64,000 nucleotides of DNA from Hydractinia symbiolongicarpus (taxonomy: Eukaryota > Cnidaria > Hydrozoa > Anthoathecata > Hydractiniidae). The stretch lies in NCBI RefSeq assembly GCF_029227915.1, contig NC_079887.1:12646001-12710000 (forward strand). Reading direction: 5' to 3'. Of this stretch, positions 36,801 through 48,100 are shown piece after piece (position 1 is the first letter of the stretch; each line of letters opens with the position of its first letter). Below the pieces are notes generated by a model. The model worked only from the letters and a program-made list of their open reading frames with translations, ran no database searches and was not told the origin of the DNA. Made by a program: the position numbers and the translations under genes.

Positions 36801-37541
36801 AACAAAAAAAGGAATCCAAAAATTAGGCGAGAAAAAAATTCGGTGGGCAATTTTTTTAGTGTGCTTTTTTATGAACTTACTTTTTCGTGTCAGAAATTGA
36901 TCAGATTTTATGATTTTTTTCAAGCTGGGAAACCTGGCTCTAAAAAGTTCCTCTCAGTTGTGAATTTTAATAATATTCAGGAAAATGCATTTTTATTAAG
37001 TTAGTTTTATTACTTGCAGGTGATCAACGAGACGGAGACTGGAACTGTCCAAGGTAAGCAGCCTTCTCTATGCATTATCAAGTTGCATAATCTGTCGTGG
37101 AAGAAATTACTTATTGTTCTCTTATTTAGCTGCAATAATAACAATTTTGCCCGTCGATCAGAGTGTAACCGGTGCGGAGAAAGTCGTGCAGGAGGTGGTG
37201 GTGGTGGTGGTCGTGGTGGTGGTGGACGAGGCCGTGGTGGCGGTTACGGTGGTGGTGGCTACGGTAAGAGCGTAAGATTGTTGATTGCAACAAATTCAAT
37301 TGAGTAGTAGTCAACAGCCTTTTTTTTTATCTTGATTATAAAAACAAATTTCTCGTTTGTATTTTACGTTAATTCTGTTCTCTCAATTTTTAGGACGCGA
37401 CAGGGGAGGTTCAGACAGGTAAAAAGCATTTTGCTATATCCTATTTAAATCCTTTAATGTAGTTTTTATCAAAGAAAAAAGATCGAAAACTTTTTGTAAA
37501 TTTTTATTTATAGATCTGACAGAAGAAATCGTGATTACTAA
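27884..37541 (+). CDS. FET-family RNA-binding protein (FUS/EWSR1/TAF15/cabeza-like)
   Basis: Fifteen exons: 27884-27896, 30624-30666, 30787-30866, 30942-31027, 31105-31415, 33327-33370, 34900-34917, 35092-35192, 35525-35587, 35836-36019, 36115-36165, 37020-37053, 37130-37263, 37394-37418, 37514-37541. They sum to 1,215 nt (404 aa) with compatible phases and GT-AG sites throughout. Domain order is that of FET proteins. An S/Y/G/Q-rich N-terminus ([22 protein letters not shown]) is followed by a Gly-rich stretch. The RRM starts TVFVAGLPP, has GECTVTYED in place of a canonical RNP1, and ends [13 protein letters not shown] repeats come next. A RanBP2-type zinc finger follows (GDWNCPSC with SECNRC; Cys-x2-Cys spacing), then further RGG and a basic C-terminus RSDRRNRDY. 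Family members bind RNA and act in transcription, splicing and condensates, mainly nuclear. The final PY of the nuclear-import signal is DY here. Two donors are weak (GTAATT, GTTTGT). Polyadenylation signal at 37712. Confidence 0.95.
28502..28535 (-). mobile_element. Helitron-type 3' end in FET intron 1
   Basis: On the minus strand GTGGATTCTTCCAC (5-bp stem) precedes TGAATTCGGCTAG and then T, like the other short elements in this window. I could not find its 5' end. Confidence 0.5.
29455..29930. repeat. three diverged tandem copies in FET intron 1
   Basis: GAACAAACAATCAA recurs at 29455, 29647 and 29863 (spacing 192 and 216), followed each time by a CATATTCTTAGGATATTCT-like stretch and, later, AAATATATAAT and GTTGCTATAA. 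Within the middle copy a 24-bp block starting GTATATATATTCTTACAAAA is itself duplicated (about 29710-29757). Confidence 0.72.
34994..35024. repeat. 13-bp perfect hairpin ahead of the first RRM exon
   Basis: GATCAGTGATATT and its exact reverse complement flank GTTTT. It ends 68 nt before the acceptor of the exon that begins the RRM (35092), inside the intron after the 18-nt microexon. An effect on splicing is conceivable but untested. Confidence 0.7.
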
Positions 37542-37711
37542 TTGTAACATGCATGTGCAATGCCACTGGACACGAAAACCATTCAACAAAGCTGTGTAAA
37601 GAAGATTGCGAAGCATTTTATGCTACAGAAAGCGAGTAATTTTGCACGATAAACTTTGTGATTGATTGATGTATTGTTTTTATAACGGTTGTACAGTATA
37701 TGTCGGTGTTT

Positions 37712-37717
37712 AATAAA
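37712..37717 (+). promoter_or_regulatory. polyadenylation signal of the FET gene
   Basis: AATAAA about 170 nt past the TAA, in GTTTAATAAATACCATAAATAA. A second AATAAT-like hexamer follows. Confidence 0.7.
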
Positions 37718-38192
37718 TACCATAAATAATTTTAACCAACTTTCTTCAAAGACGATGACACATCGGCCATCATCGGCTTGTACCAGTTTCCATATAAAAA
37801 AAATTAATTAAAACGAAGTTTCCACCGTTTCCACTTTGTGTTTGGATGATTTTATTTACGCAATAGCGTTTTGGCATCGGAACAAAATCATTTCACGTTT
37901 TGCATTGAAACGGATTCATTCCGTTTTGCATATTGGATAAGCTCAGTTTTGCGTGGGCAGACCAATCATGTACCAAATTAGATCTTTATCGTCAACGTGT
38001 GAACATGCCCTATGCTTTATTACAATTAACCAAGATTATGATCTGTTAAATGTATACTGTATAAAAAAAATACCACGGTACGCATTAACAATTTTATTTA
38101 TTTCAAGAGTAATTTACTAAAGAAATTTCTCTCAGATTATCCAACATTTTTTTTAAGAGCGTATAAAAATAGGTATCCAATAACCCCAGTTT
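37718..38192. other. gap between convergent FET and EF-hand genes
   Basis: This should hold the 3' untranslated ends of both genes. No exon or element end is visible. Confidence 0.4.
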
Positions 38193-41100
38193 TCAATTCT
38201 CCTCGGATTCGAATGACGAAACTTGCGAACTTGTGTTGCCGTGCGTAAAATCATGAAGCTTTTGAACAGACAGGTTGTAAAAACCTTTCGGTGTGACGAG
38301 CTTTGCAAACTCTAAGGAAGAAAACTAAAAATTAATTATCAAGTAGGCCCTTTCTCAATTTTTTAACATTTCTTAAATCTTTTGATTTTTGCTTTACCTT
38401 TAAAATCTCAGACTTATCAAGTGAAACACGGTGCGACTCCAGATTTTAGTGACTCACTAGAAATTTGATAGATTGGGTGGATTATATCTGCCTGAAATTA
38501 AAGGCCTTAAATTTCACAAATACAGAAGAAAATATGGCCTTTCCTGCACAAGCTTTTATCGTTGAAAATAATAATGGCTTAAAAATATGACCTTTCTTTA
38601 TTTCGCAATAATAAATTTATGCGAAACGGTTATTGACTATATTTTTGCGGCAATTTTTCGAATGCAAATAAAAAAACGACGAAAGTAAAACACTGTAAGT
38701 AGTGTGAATGTCCTATTTAACCAATGCACAAAAGGTTATTGAACGCCGGGCCCACTTTTTAAACGCTCCCTCTTGTAAAAAGCGTTGATTTAAAGTATTA
38801 CGGTAACAAGGAATGGTATACTTTCTAACTTCGTGAGCTCTGCAGTCAATATTAAGATGATTAACCCCTTGTCTCGTTTGCGGAGGGAGAGTAAAAAAAC
38901 AAGCAGGAAGCATTCGACACAAAAGATATTGTTTCCTCACCATCGTAATATATATTTCTATCTTGTAATAATCCTGAACAATCGAGCAAATCATTAATCT
39001 CGCTTACTGGTACTTGATCCAGTGATTTTATAATGATCTCCCTAATAATTTTACTTTGAATGTGACCAGCTCCTTCTCCATCAAACACTCGATAAGCTTC
39101 AATAGTGCTAGCATGTTCCTCTGTAGGTTTGGCCATCTTCTCCATTAGGTTTATAAATTCAGGAAGATCAATCTTTCCATTTCCTGTAAAAGACTTTTTT
39201 ACTAGGGATCTTTTAAAAAAAAGCCCTGGGATAAAGGTTGACCGATAGGCAGCACGAAACACGTTGTTGTGTAGGAATGTTTGACGCCTTAATCTCTCAC
39301 AGATCCTCTTACGAATTATATAAAACATTTTTAATAAGGCAACAAGCCTAATGTGATGTTTATAGACATTTAGGCAAACAAATGCTTGCTGAGTTGACAA
39401 AATACTGAGAGAAAAAACAATGCCCACCGTCAGCATCCACTTCATTAACAATTTGTTGAAGTTCTGAATCAGTGGGATTACAACCAAGACATCTCATTAG
39501 CGATTTCAATTCTCTTGTTGTGATATAACCATTTCCATCTTTATCAAACATCTGAAACGCATCTTGGTATTCTGCAAAATATATATGGCGTAAGCTATGT
39601 CTGCTTTGAACTAGCAAAGCATTTTGTGGCTATATACAGAAGTACTTATTATCGGACGTGACAATACCCACAAGGTGTGACTTTGAAACGGACTCCTTCA
39701 GGTAGAATAAGACCTGTGTGATCTCGCTCTTAATTATACGCCTTGTTTGCACGAGTGTCGTTTTATTGATTTTGCTAATTTATTACCATTCTCTATTGAG
39801 CCACGCTGTTAAAAAAGGGATCCTGATAAGAGAATCCCGCTATATAGAGCTCTTGAATGAACGGAAATACACAACCGTGGTCCAAATAATTTAACTACGC
39901 ACACACTCACCTTGAACTTGTTCTTCAGTTAGTTTTTCCTAAAAAAAGAAAAAGAAAAGTTTATAATTTCCAGGGTTTTTTTCTCATTGTATTCCCAGAA
40001 GAAAAATTTAAGACAATTTTCCTTGTATTATTATTTCGCTTCTTAAAAGGTGAAGGAGAGACGTAGAAGTTATTCGCGCCAAACTTGATACGACGCTCCT
40101 CCTTTCACGAAAACAAAGTGTATTTTAAAATCATTGCTCCACCCATAACTGATACATCGATTACATTTTAAAAGTCAGGGGCGGAGTGTTTTAATTTTAA
40201 AACGCACATAAATAGTAATTCTTCGTTATATATTACTGTGAATAGTAATTTATTTATCTTTTTTTCACTTTAATCTATCACATATTACTTTATTTGTAAT
40301 GGTAATATTTATTGTGTACTTTCATTGTCATACCTTCCATATATTTATTTAATGCATATATTTCTTTATTCTTTTATTTTTATACTTTCTTATAACTTTT
40401 TTTGAGCAAATAAGCTTTCGTATAGAACTCAAACATTCTCACATGTGACGGCTTTTTATGTAATTTTTACTCAACTCCCTTTTGGCTTAACCAAACACAA
40501 AAAAGAACAACGATGGAATGAGAATACTTCAGGTAGTTCACATCGGACTGTCAAACCTATGTTCAAATTGATGCCGCAATTACACATATCGGTAACTTTT
40601 GAACATTTTTAAACGGACTCACCCCAAGTTTTACAGCAAAACACAAGTAAGGCTATTATAGAAACTAGTAGTTTAACATATTTTATTCTTGAAGCAGTCG
40701 CTAAAAAAAAGATGTACACTTGAACATGTTTGTGGATTAAGTTTCAAATTCTGAATTACAATTTTCATTATTTTTTTTGTAAATGTTAAAGTAGATTAAC
40801 CCATGTCCACCTCTCACCCCTCCATCTGCTAGTGGGACCCTCTCAGCCCACACCACTCAACCAGAGAAGTGCATATGTGTCTCCTTACACTTGTGCATGA
40901 TGAAGATTTAGCAACACTCTTCTTCTATTTATGACTATTTTAGACGATTACGTGCGCGCCTAGAGAATTCGTTTCTCTCTGTATTGAAAAAACAAACAAA
41001 CAATCAAGACGCACATAATAAATATACGTCTACATAAACAATCAAGTAAATAGATGAAAAGAAAAATAAGAATTAGAACATTTTAGTTAAATATGAACTT

Positions 41101-43690
41101 CAATGAGAATAAAAAAATACAAATTAGACGAATTTTCTAAGTTTTATTAACATGTGTACATGCGACATTAGCCTGTTCTTTTTTGTCTGTCTTTTTTGTC
41201 CGATTTTTACTTTTATTTGATGCATAACTTTTAGTACAGCTTGTAGTTGCAAATGAGGAAAAATATTTTTTTTTAAGCATTTAGTAATAATATTGTAAAA
41301 AGATCAATGCTAGTCAAGTAATATTGCTGATTGTTTTCATTGAAGATATTATTTCTGTTTGTCTGTTCAGTATTCGAACCCGATGATGGGGAAAGGATGT
41401 TCAAGGGATGATAAACTTTCTACAATATTATGATTACTTTCTTTATAAAAATTTACTCCACTACAGGGGAAAGGCCATATTCAATTTTTCTCCTACACAA
41501 TATCCTTATAACAAGACAATTTCTATCATTTAAAGAAATATCGTAATAAATTATTCTCCAACCCCATTAATTGCACAAGCCACAAATTGACCACAAATGT
41601 CCAAATTTATCATGGCCAGCCTTCAACTAATTTAACATTTAGCAATAATTTCTCACTCACCTAAATGGCTTATTTGCTCTAATTTTTTGGTTTATTAATT
41701 TTCGCGCAGTGAAAAAAATTTTTTTGCGGTGTTAATTTTTACGCCATAGCAAACGTATTTCGTGCGTGTTAATTTTTTGATCTCCCAAAAAAGAACAAGA
41801 AATAAATTTATTTTTAAACTTTGAACAAAATGTGGATGCACTTAAAAAGTCGCTGCACAACTAAAAAAAAATATGTCATGCGTTTTACTGTTTCCCTATT
41901 AAATTTCGTGCACTAATAAGAGGAGAGAAGGACAGCATTCCTTAATTTGCTATTACAGAGATTATACTTGCCCCTCACTGAATGCAAGTCAATAGGAGAA
42001 GTAAGCTGTAAGAATATAATTGGTACAGTAAATTGATTAAAAAGCTAGTCGACTTGCCGCAAGGCGTGGTTAAATTAGTTCATTTTACACTGACGTTAAC
42101 CACAGAAAGGGTTTATAAAAGCATCTATTGGAATAATCATTTATACCATAAAACACTACACGTGGTTACACAGGCGTTACTTACAATAGCAGTAGGCTTT
42201 CTGGCGGGACGTTCAAGCTTGTGCGGCCTGCGTCTGGTCGATACCCTTCTCATTATGAAATACAGATACGTTGAGTGATAAATAAGTCTTAAATGTCCCT
42301 ACACTACATGTGATTTCCAACTCGGTTCCAACGTGGTGTTCAAACTTAATTCATAATTAATTTTTCTTCAAATCTTCAAGTTAATTTTTTTTAAAATATT
42401 TATTGTAACTAAGACTTCTTTAGGAATTTCTCTAACTGATTTCGTGCGCATTTGCTGTCAAATATAAGTAAAACAAACTGACCAACATTAAATGGCAAAG
42501 TGGTTGAGGAGGCAGGTGTGAAAATTTGAATGCAGGTGTAGCTAAGCTGAGATAAACTTCTTTATTAAGAAAAAAAACACAGACGGGATTTAAAAAAGAA
42601 ATATTAACAGTAATAATGTGCAAACAAAACATCGAAATGATTATGTAATTTTGCGACCAAGTTCGTTCGAAAATATATTGCAGGAGATAATAAGAACGAC
42701 CTGTTAACCTGGTAATTTTGATTGTAATGACTTACACGAAAGTCGATCTTAACAGAGATAAAAGTTTATAAGTAACTGAGGAGGAAAAACGCATTTTAAA
42801 ATCATCGCAGGCATCCATTGATAATAGCTGAAGATTACAGAAAGATTTTTAACACAATAAATATTTCGTATTTTTTTTGGAAAACCTCTTTTTCGGCAGA
42901 CATCAATTTTTCCTAATATTATTCCAGAAAAGAGGCTGAGATTTTCTTGCTAGGTTTTGTTCAACATTGTGACCATTTTAGTCTCATGAAATTATTTCTA
43001 TTATATTTACCTTGCTTGTAAAACAATCTTTCTGTAACAATGAAATAATCCAGGTAATAGCTTTTGACATCAATCACTTTCGAAATGTTAAGTAAATTTT
43101 CGGATTTTCTAGGACTGATTTTCTAGGACTGGCGGCCAGTCCTAGAAACTCTGACCTAGATTTATCTAACTTCTTAACTGGATAATTTACATAACGAAAA
43201 TTTAGTAAGAATTTCTAAAGTAGCACACGTCGATGGTCAGCAGAAGTTCAACTCCGACCTTTAACACTTTATTAACAAGAAATAACTTCGTTTTTCTGCA
43301 ACTATTGGGTAAAGCCTACAAGTTCATATTGCACATAACATATTGTTGTGTGCAATATGAACTTGTAGGCTAGTATACACCTAAGATAGCTATTACACAC
43401 CAAAGCTGGAAACTATACACCAAAGTTATAAATTCAACACCAAAGATATAGAAGCTTTTCATACGAAATAACTTCTCATGTTTTCTTTGTTCTTTCATCA
43501 AATAAACATCCGTTCATTTGATATGTACAGAACTCCAGCTTATTTTTACTCTTGTTTATTTTATCTAGTAGCTAGTAAAATAAATACATACTTTATTGTC
43601 AGAGAAAGTCAAGTCATTTTGCTAGCCGTTAAATTTTATTCCCCGAATATTGTTTAAACTAAAATCAAAACAGAGAGAACCTACCTCCAT
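38193..43690 (-). CDS. calmodulin/troponin C-like EF-hand protein
   Basis: Exons 43690..43685 (ATG GAG, proposed), 39938..39911, 39571..39428, 39183..38941 and 38311..38193 total 540 nt (179 aa). Every join agrees in phase and all introns are GT-AG. The protein begins with [15 protein letters not shown], as in calmodulins. EF1 ([12 protein letters not shown]) and EF2 ([12 protein letters not shown]) have full calcium loops. EF3 ([12 protein letters not shown]) lacks the position-12 acid, and EF4 ([14 protein letters not shown]) is degenerate; both are probably weak or inactive. The C-terminus [17 protein letters not shown] is followed by a Ser-rich tail not found in calmodulin, which ends at about 149 residues. 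It is therefore a divergent calmodulin-like protein, partner unknown. The first exon is the least certain part: it was chosen for its phase and its GTAGGT donor, and lies 3.7 kb upstream, as with the ATG-only exons of many calmodulin genes. Confidence 0.87.
39939..43684 (-). other. proposed first intron of the EF-hand gene
   Basis: 3.7 kb with no recognised gene. It contains a hairpin at 43121-43147 (TTCTAGGACTGG, 3-nt loop, CCAGTCCTAGAA, with a further copy of TTCTAGGACTG just upstream) and a 23-bp palindrome at 43313-43371. Short frames present are not convincing. Confidence 0.5.
43313..43371. repeat. 23-bp perfect inverted repeat, 13-nt loop
   Basis: Arms 43313-43335 and 43349-43371 begin AGCCTACAAGTTCATATTGC and its reverse complement without mismatch. 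Loop TAACATATTGTTG. Confidence 0.82.
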
Positions 43691-44850
43691 TAACTTTCAA
43701 TTGCCTGTCTCTCAAAAACACTTTCGCAAGACTCAAAGCCTAGTGTATAACCTAATCCAATCTATTATTTATACGATCTTATATAGCTTGACACCAACTT
43801 ATCCCATGAAATTCTTTTAAAATCATGCATAGTATATGAATAAAATAACAAAGTAGGATTTGCCTTGAATTTTGAATTAGTATATGTTTAGAATGTTATC
43901 TTGATACTTAAGGTCCTCCCGCAAAACAAAAGTTAATATTATATGAAAGAGCTTGAAAGGTTGTCTAGAAATTTAGCTATTCTTTTTAAAATTCTTGATT
44001 GGTTCTTTAGAATTTGGACTAAGAAGATCATTAATTATGCATGATGTCATGAGTATCCTCTGCCGAGGGTGTTATTTCACAAATTTTGACAAGACATGCA
44101 GACTTAAAAATGTTTTCTGGCCGTTCACTTTGACGCGTTTTGAACATTTTACATAAATTTCAATATTTAGTTACCACGATTATGCTCAAAGCTAACTCCT
44201 GACGTTATAATTTTGCATAATAAGGGCAACTTAAGACAAATATCTCGAAAATCGATAAAGATTTTTCAAAAAATAAAAAGATTTTTAGAGAACTTTCAAA
44301 GATATTTCATATGAGCTCAACTTGATTTTTCAAAGGAGGTAACCTTTAATTCATATTTTCCATGCAAGTTTAACCTATTCCTGATTTGACATTTATTTCG
44401 TCTTTATAATTTTAATCTAAAGTCATGTGCTTGAAGATTCTGCTTGTTTTTCTTCAGTTTAAGAAAGTCTCAAAAAGATGATTTTCCTACGCGCTTAAAG
44501 TCATTCACGATTAATCTTCTATTATTGCATGATAATTTATTATTTAAAGAAATTCTAGGAAAAGTAAAAAAAAACAAAGTCCTTGTGACTATGTAGGAAG
44601 TACTTTGAATTATTACTGTTGTAATCGAACATATTTCCCCAAGGAAGCAACCCACGCAAGGTGATGCAAAGGACCATACACTATTAATGTTTCTAAGATT
44701 GTACCCTTACAGTGACTGCCCCGTTGTAACGTAAGGGTAAGGGGCAAGGGTGTTACCCCCCGAAATAATTTTAAAAATGCTTTAAAAATATTGCTTCTGT
44801 TAAATGATGTTTCTATGTTAGTCAAGTTACTCACATGTTCAAGTTTTATT
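43691..44850. other. no gene recognised
   Basis: AT-rich; it should include the EF-hand gene promoter if the proposed first exon is right. No clear TATA box or element end was identified. Confidence 0.35.
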
Positions 44851-45154
44851 TTATTTTTTTCGTGTGCTTTTTTTCAGTTCATCAGTGACCATCGTTTTAT
44901 AATTTTCATTACTTAGTCTAAACTCAACGTTACAAATTGCAGCAGGACATTTCACCGAAGTTTTTAGAGCAGTCACGTTTTGAGTTTTAAAATATCGTCG
45001 CCAGTGTGTACGGAGTGTGCCGTGTAGAAGAGGAAACTTCCTCAGTTGACTGTGGCTGAAAGTACTTCCTACTTCTGAAGAATAAGTTTGTGCTTTAGAA
45101 TCATCATTTTCCTCCGTACTAGAATCTTCTTTCTTGTTGATGTCAAACGTAGAA
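44851..45154 (-). CDS. candidate terminal exon of an unrecognised minus-strand gene
   Basis: A frame open for about 101 codons follows a clean acceptor (GTGTTCAG|TTCTACG at 45154) and ends in TAA at 44853..44851, directly overlapped by AATAAAATAAAA, a good polyadenylation signal. The text is acidic and Ser-rich at first (KKEDSSTEENDDSK), then basic, with LRTHWRRYF and TSVKCPAAICNVEFRLSNEN, ending KKSTRKK. I do not recognise a family. The acceptor lies only 16 bp from the lectin ATG at 45170, so its intron would be antisense to lectin exon 1. It needs an upstream exon ending in phase 2. The exon at 48868..48799 ends in phase 1, so it cannot join directly. Confidence 0.4.
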
Positions 45155-45169
45155 CTGAACACAATCAAA

Positions 45170-48100
45170 ATGGCCTTTATGGCTCTGCTTTTCGTGTTCC
45201 TTCGTGGGCGCTGTGATTCGTTCCTACAGGTGGGCGATCAAAACAAAGCCGGTAAAAATATATCGCATTTAGTGTTTTGTGCAGATTTAAAATTTAGTGT
45301 GGCCGTGACACGGGGCTTCTCTTGCGGACAGACAGACAAAATATTATTAAAGAGATTTACAAAATAGTAATTTTAAAATTTTCTGGTAAAAATTTTGTAT
45401 GAGGCAATGGTATCAAATTTCGAATCAAACTTCAACTTATCTAGGGGCTCACTTAGCGTAATATCTTCTACAATAAAGTTGTTTTTACCTTTGTCAATGC
45501 GCCTGCGTATATTTCTAGACAAAGGTTATAATTTGAAGTAATCCAGATAATGACTTTTTCAAAATGAAACTAGTGCAATTTTTGCTTTTGCTGCACATTA
45601 CATTATTTAGTTCAATATCCTTAAATAAGAAATACCGTGTATTTTTACACGGGTACACAGCCATTGCATTGCAGCATTATTTATTATATTTATAGTATAA
45701 AGTTGCGGAAATAGTGCCTGTAGGTAAACGAGTTATTGCGTTTCTTTTCGTCCAGCAACCCGTTTGTTCAAAAAAACAAATTATCAACGTTTGGAAATTG
45801 TAAAAATTAGCGCGCCTTAACGTTATGCAATTAAAGTAAAAGTATTTTAACTCAAAATTAAATGAAACAGAACGAAAGACAAACGATAGGTTTAAACTGT
45901 CAAAACAACGAGAATGATCGGTTTGCCAAAACGGCCGTCATCAGGAGCAGGTACCGTTTCTTCCCTGTTTCTGTGAAACATGTTTCACCTGCCCGACAGG
46001 GAAGTATCCGATCAAACTCCTTGCAATTGCAAAAGACCCCTCTCGTTTTCTTTAGAAAATATGAAGTGTGTAATAGAACGAAAGTGACAATGAGCGCTCG
46101 CGAGTTGCTTGTGTGCGAATATTTAAATACTCCCCTAAAATTTAGGACGTAAATAATTTCGTGAGTAAAACTATGTCGTTGACAACTTGGGAAGCGGAAA
46201 TACCTAACCCTGAATTCCTGTAAGTTGTTGTCAGTGAATAATTGTCGGACGCAAAAGAAGCATAAAAAAGGAGGGAATTTTCGATCCTAATTCTTTAATC
46301 GAATTTCAGGAAATGTAAAAGTGCTTGCGGACTTTGATGTAAACAACGATGTTCGAATCTGGGGGCGGGAGAATTCAGATAATGACAAATTGGAACTGGT
46401 GTAATTTTTGTTTTTGCTGCACATTGCTATTATTTACTTCAGTATCCTTGAGTAAGAATAACCGTGTATTTTTACACGGGTACACAGCCATTGGTTGCAG
46501 CATTATTTATTAAATGTTAACTACTAGGTGATTACCAAGGTGTTAGTAAATATATAGTGTGGTAGAGATTAAAGACGGACCGGATTAAAAGGAGATATCG
46601 ATAAAACTAAAGTAAAGTCGTTTGTGATCTCAAGGCGTCATTACGTTTCCCTAACTCACGTTTAAATGCTCTGAACATGTACCACATGACATAAGCATCA
46701 ATATTTACAGAAAACGGATTTCTTACCTTATTGATGACGCTAGTCGTTAGCCGTGGAAAATCCACGGGTTCGCCTATCTTTTTTATACCGCATTGCGTGC
46801 TTCTCGCTAATTGCACAGCTAAGCTACCATTTTGCGTGACGGACGGACAGACGCATACGGGAATTATAATATAGATAATGAATTTTTCTGCTGATATGCC
46901 GTTATTATTGAGCCAAATATTAAAAGTTGTTTTATATAAAATCTACTTTTTGCAATTCATTTAGCAAGTCTACAAAAGTCAAGGTCGTAGCAGCAGTGAC
47001 TCATTGAAAACTCGCGTATATAAAATTGGAAAGTGGCCTAATGCAGGTAAAATTGATGTCCGTTCTCATCCCTATGACAACATTAAATTATATTTTTGAT
47101 CTAAAATCTGTTTGCATAACGACCTTTTACATGTGTGGCAAGTGTTATCACCAACGGAAAAACCTTTGAGATTTTTACACTAGTTTGACATGAATGATTT
47201 AATAAGTTTAATGAAGTCCTGACATTTTATTTAACAACTTTAAGGCTAAATACCTTAATAAGGGCCAGAAATAACGGGCGTCGACTAGCGACTACATGAG
47301 TCCAGAGTGGGTCCGATTTTTTGCTTTGGATTAACCCACACGTTATGAAATCGATGGGTTGATGACTTCATAAACAGACGTTAAATCGTATTAGCTCTGC
47401 AACCGTTTGACACACACAATCTTTTTATCAGCATTTCAACATCTACAGGACAAAGTAATGGGTTAACAAACTGCTGAATTTGTTTTCATATACGGAGGCG
47501 TCATTCACGATGGCATAAAATATTTTCCCGTGAATTTTCGCCTCCCTAATGAAGTGGTTTTTAAACGGGCAAATAAGCTAGTCTAATATACTAATACTCC
47601 ACTTCTGTTTGAATATAGCGTATATTTTAATTCTTGTTTAAAGACGCCGTAAAATGCTATGTCTAATTTGTTAAGTTTTATTAATGTTACGACGTCAATG
47701 CGTAAGTTTGACGGCAATGCATGAATTAGTGAAGCCAAGGCGGTGCATTTACAACTATGACACATTTCATGAAATAATTGGCAGCTAAAAAATTAATCTT
47801 TGTAAAAAATAGGCAAGGAATGTTACAGATAACTGTGTTAATTTACTCTTAGCGAGTCATCACAACTGTTCCTGAAGAGAATTGTTTATAATGTGACCTT
47901 CATTTGGTAGTTACTCTCTATATGTTAGAACTCGTTTTTCAGACATTTTTCGTAACAAGCTTTCACTCCTGTACACTTCGTAGTTTTTTTTCAGTATAAA
48001 TATCGTATCCCTGCGTTCATACACTTTGGCCTTGTTTACCAGTTTAAGTGTGGTGGCTGCACTACACCTTATTTCAGCAACGCTGTCTTGTTCTGTCTGT

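Noticed and set aside
45134-45367. Reading straight through lectin exon 1 into 45367
   Set aside because: The extension lies in a repeat; the splice at 45229 to 46965 keeps phase through the rest of the gene.
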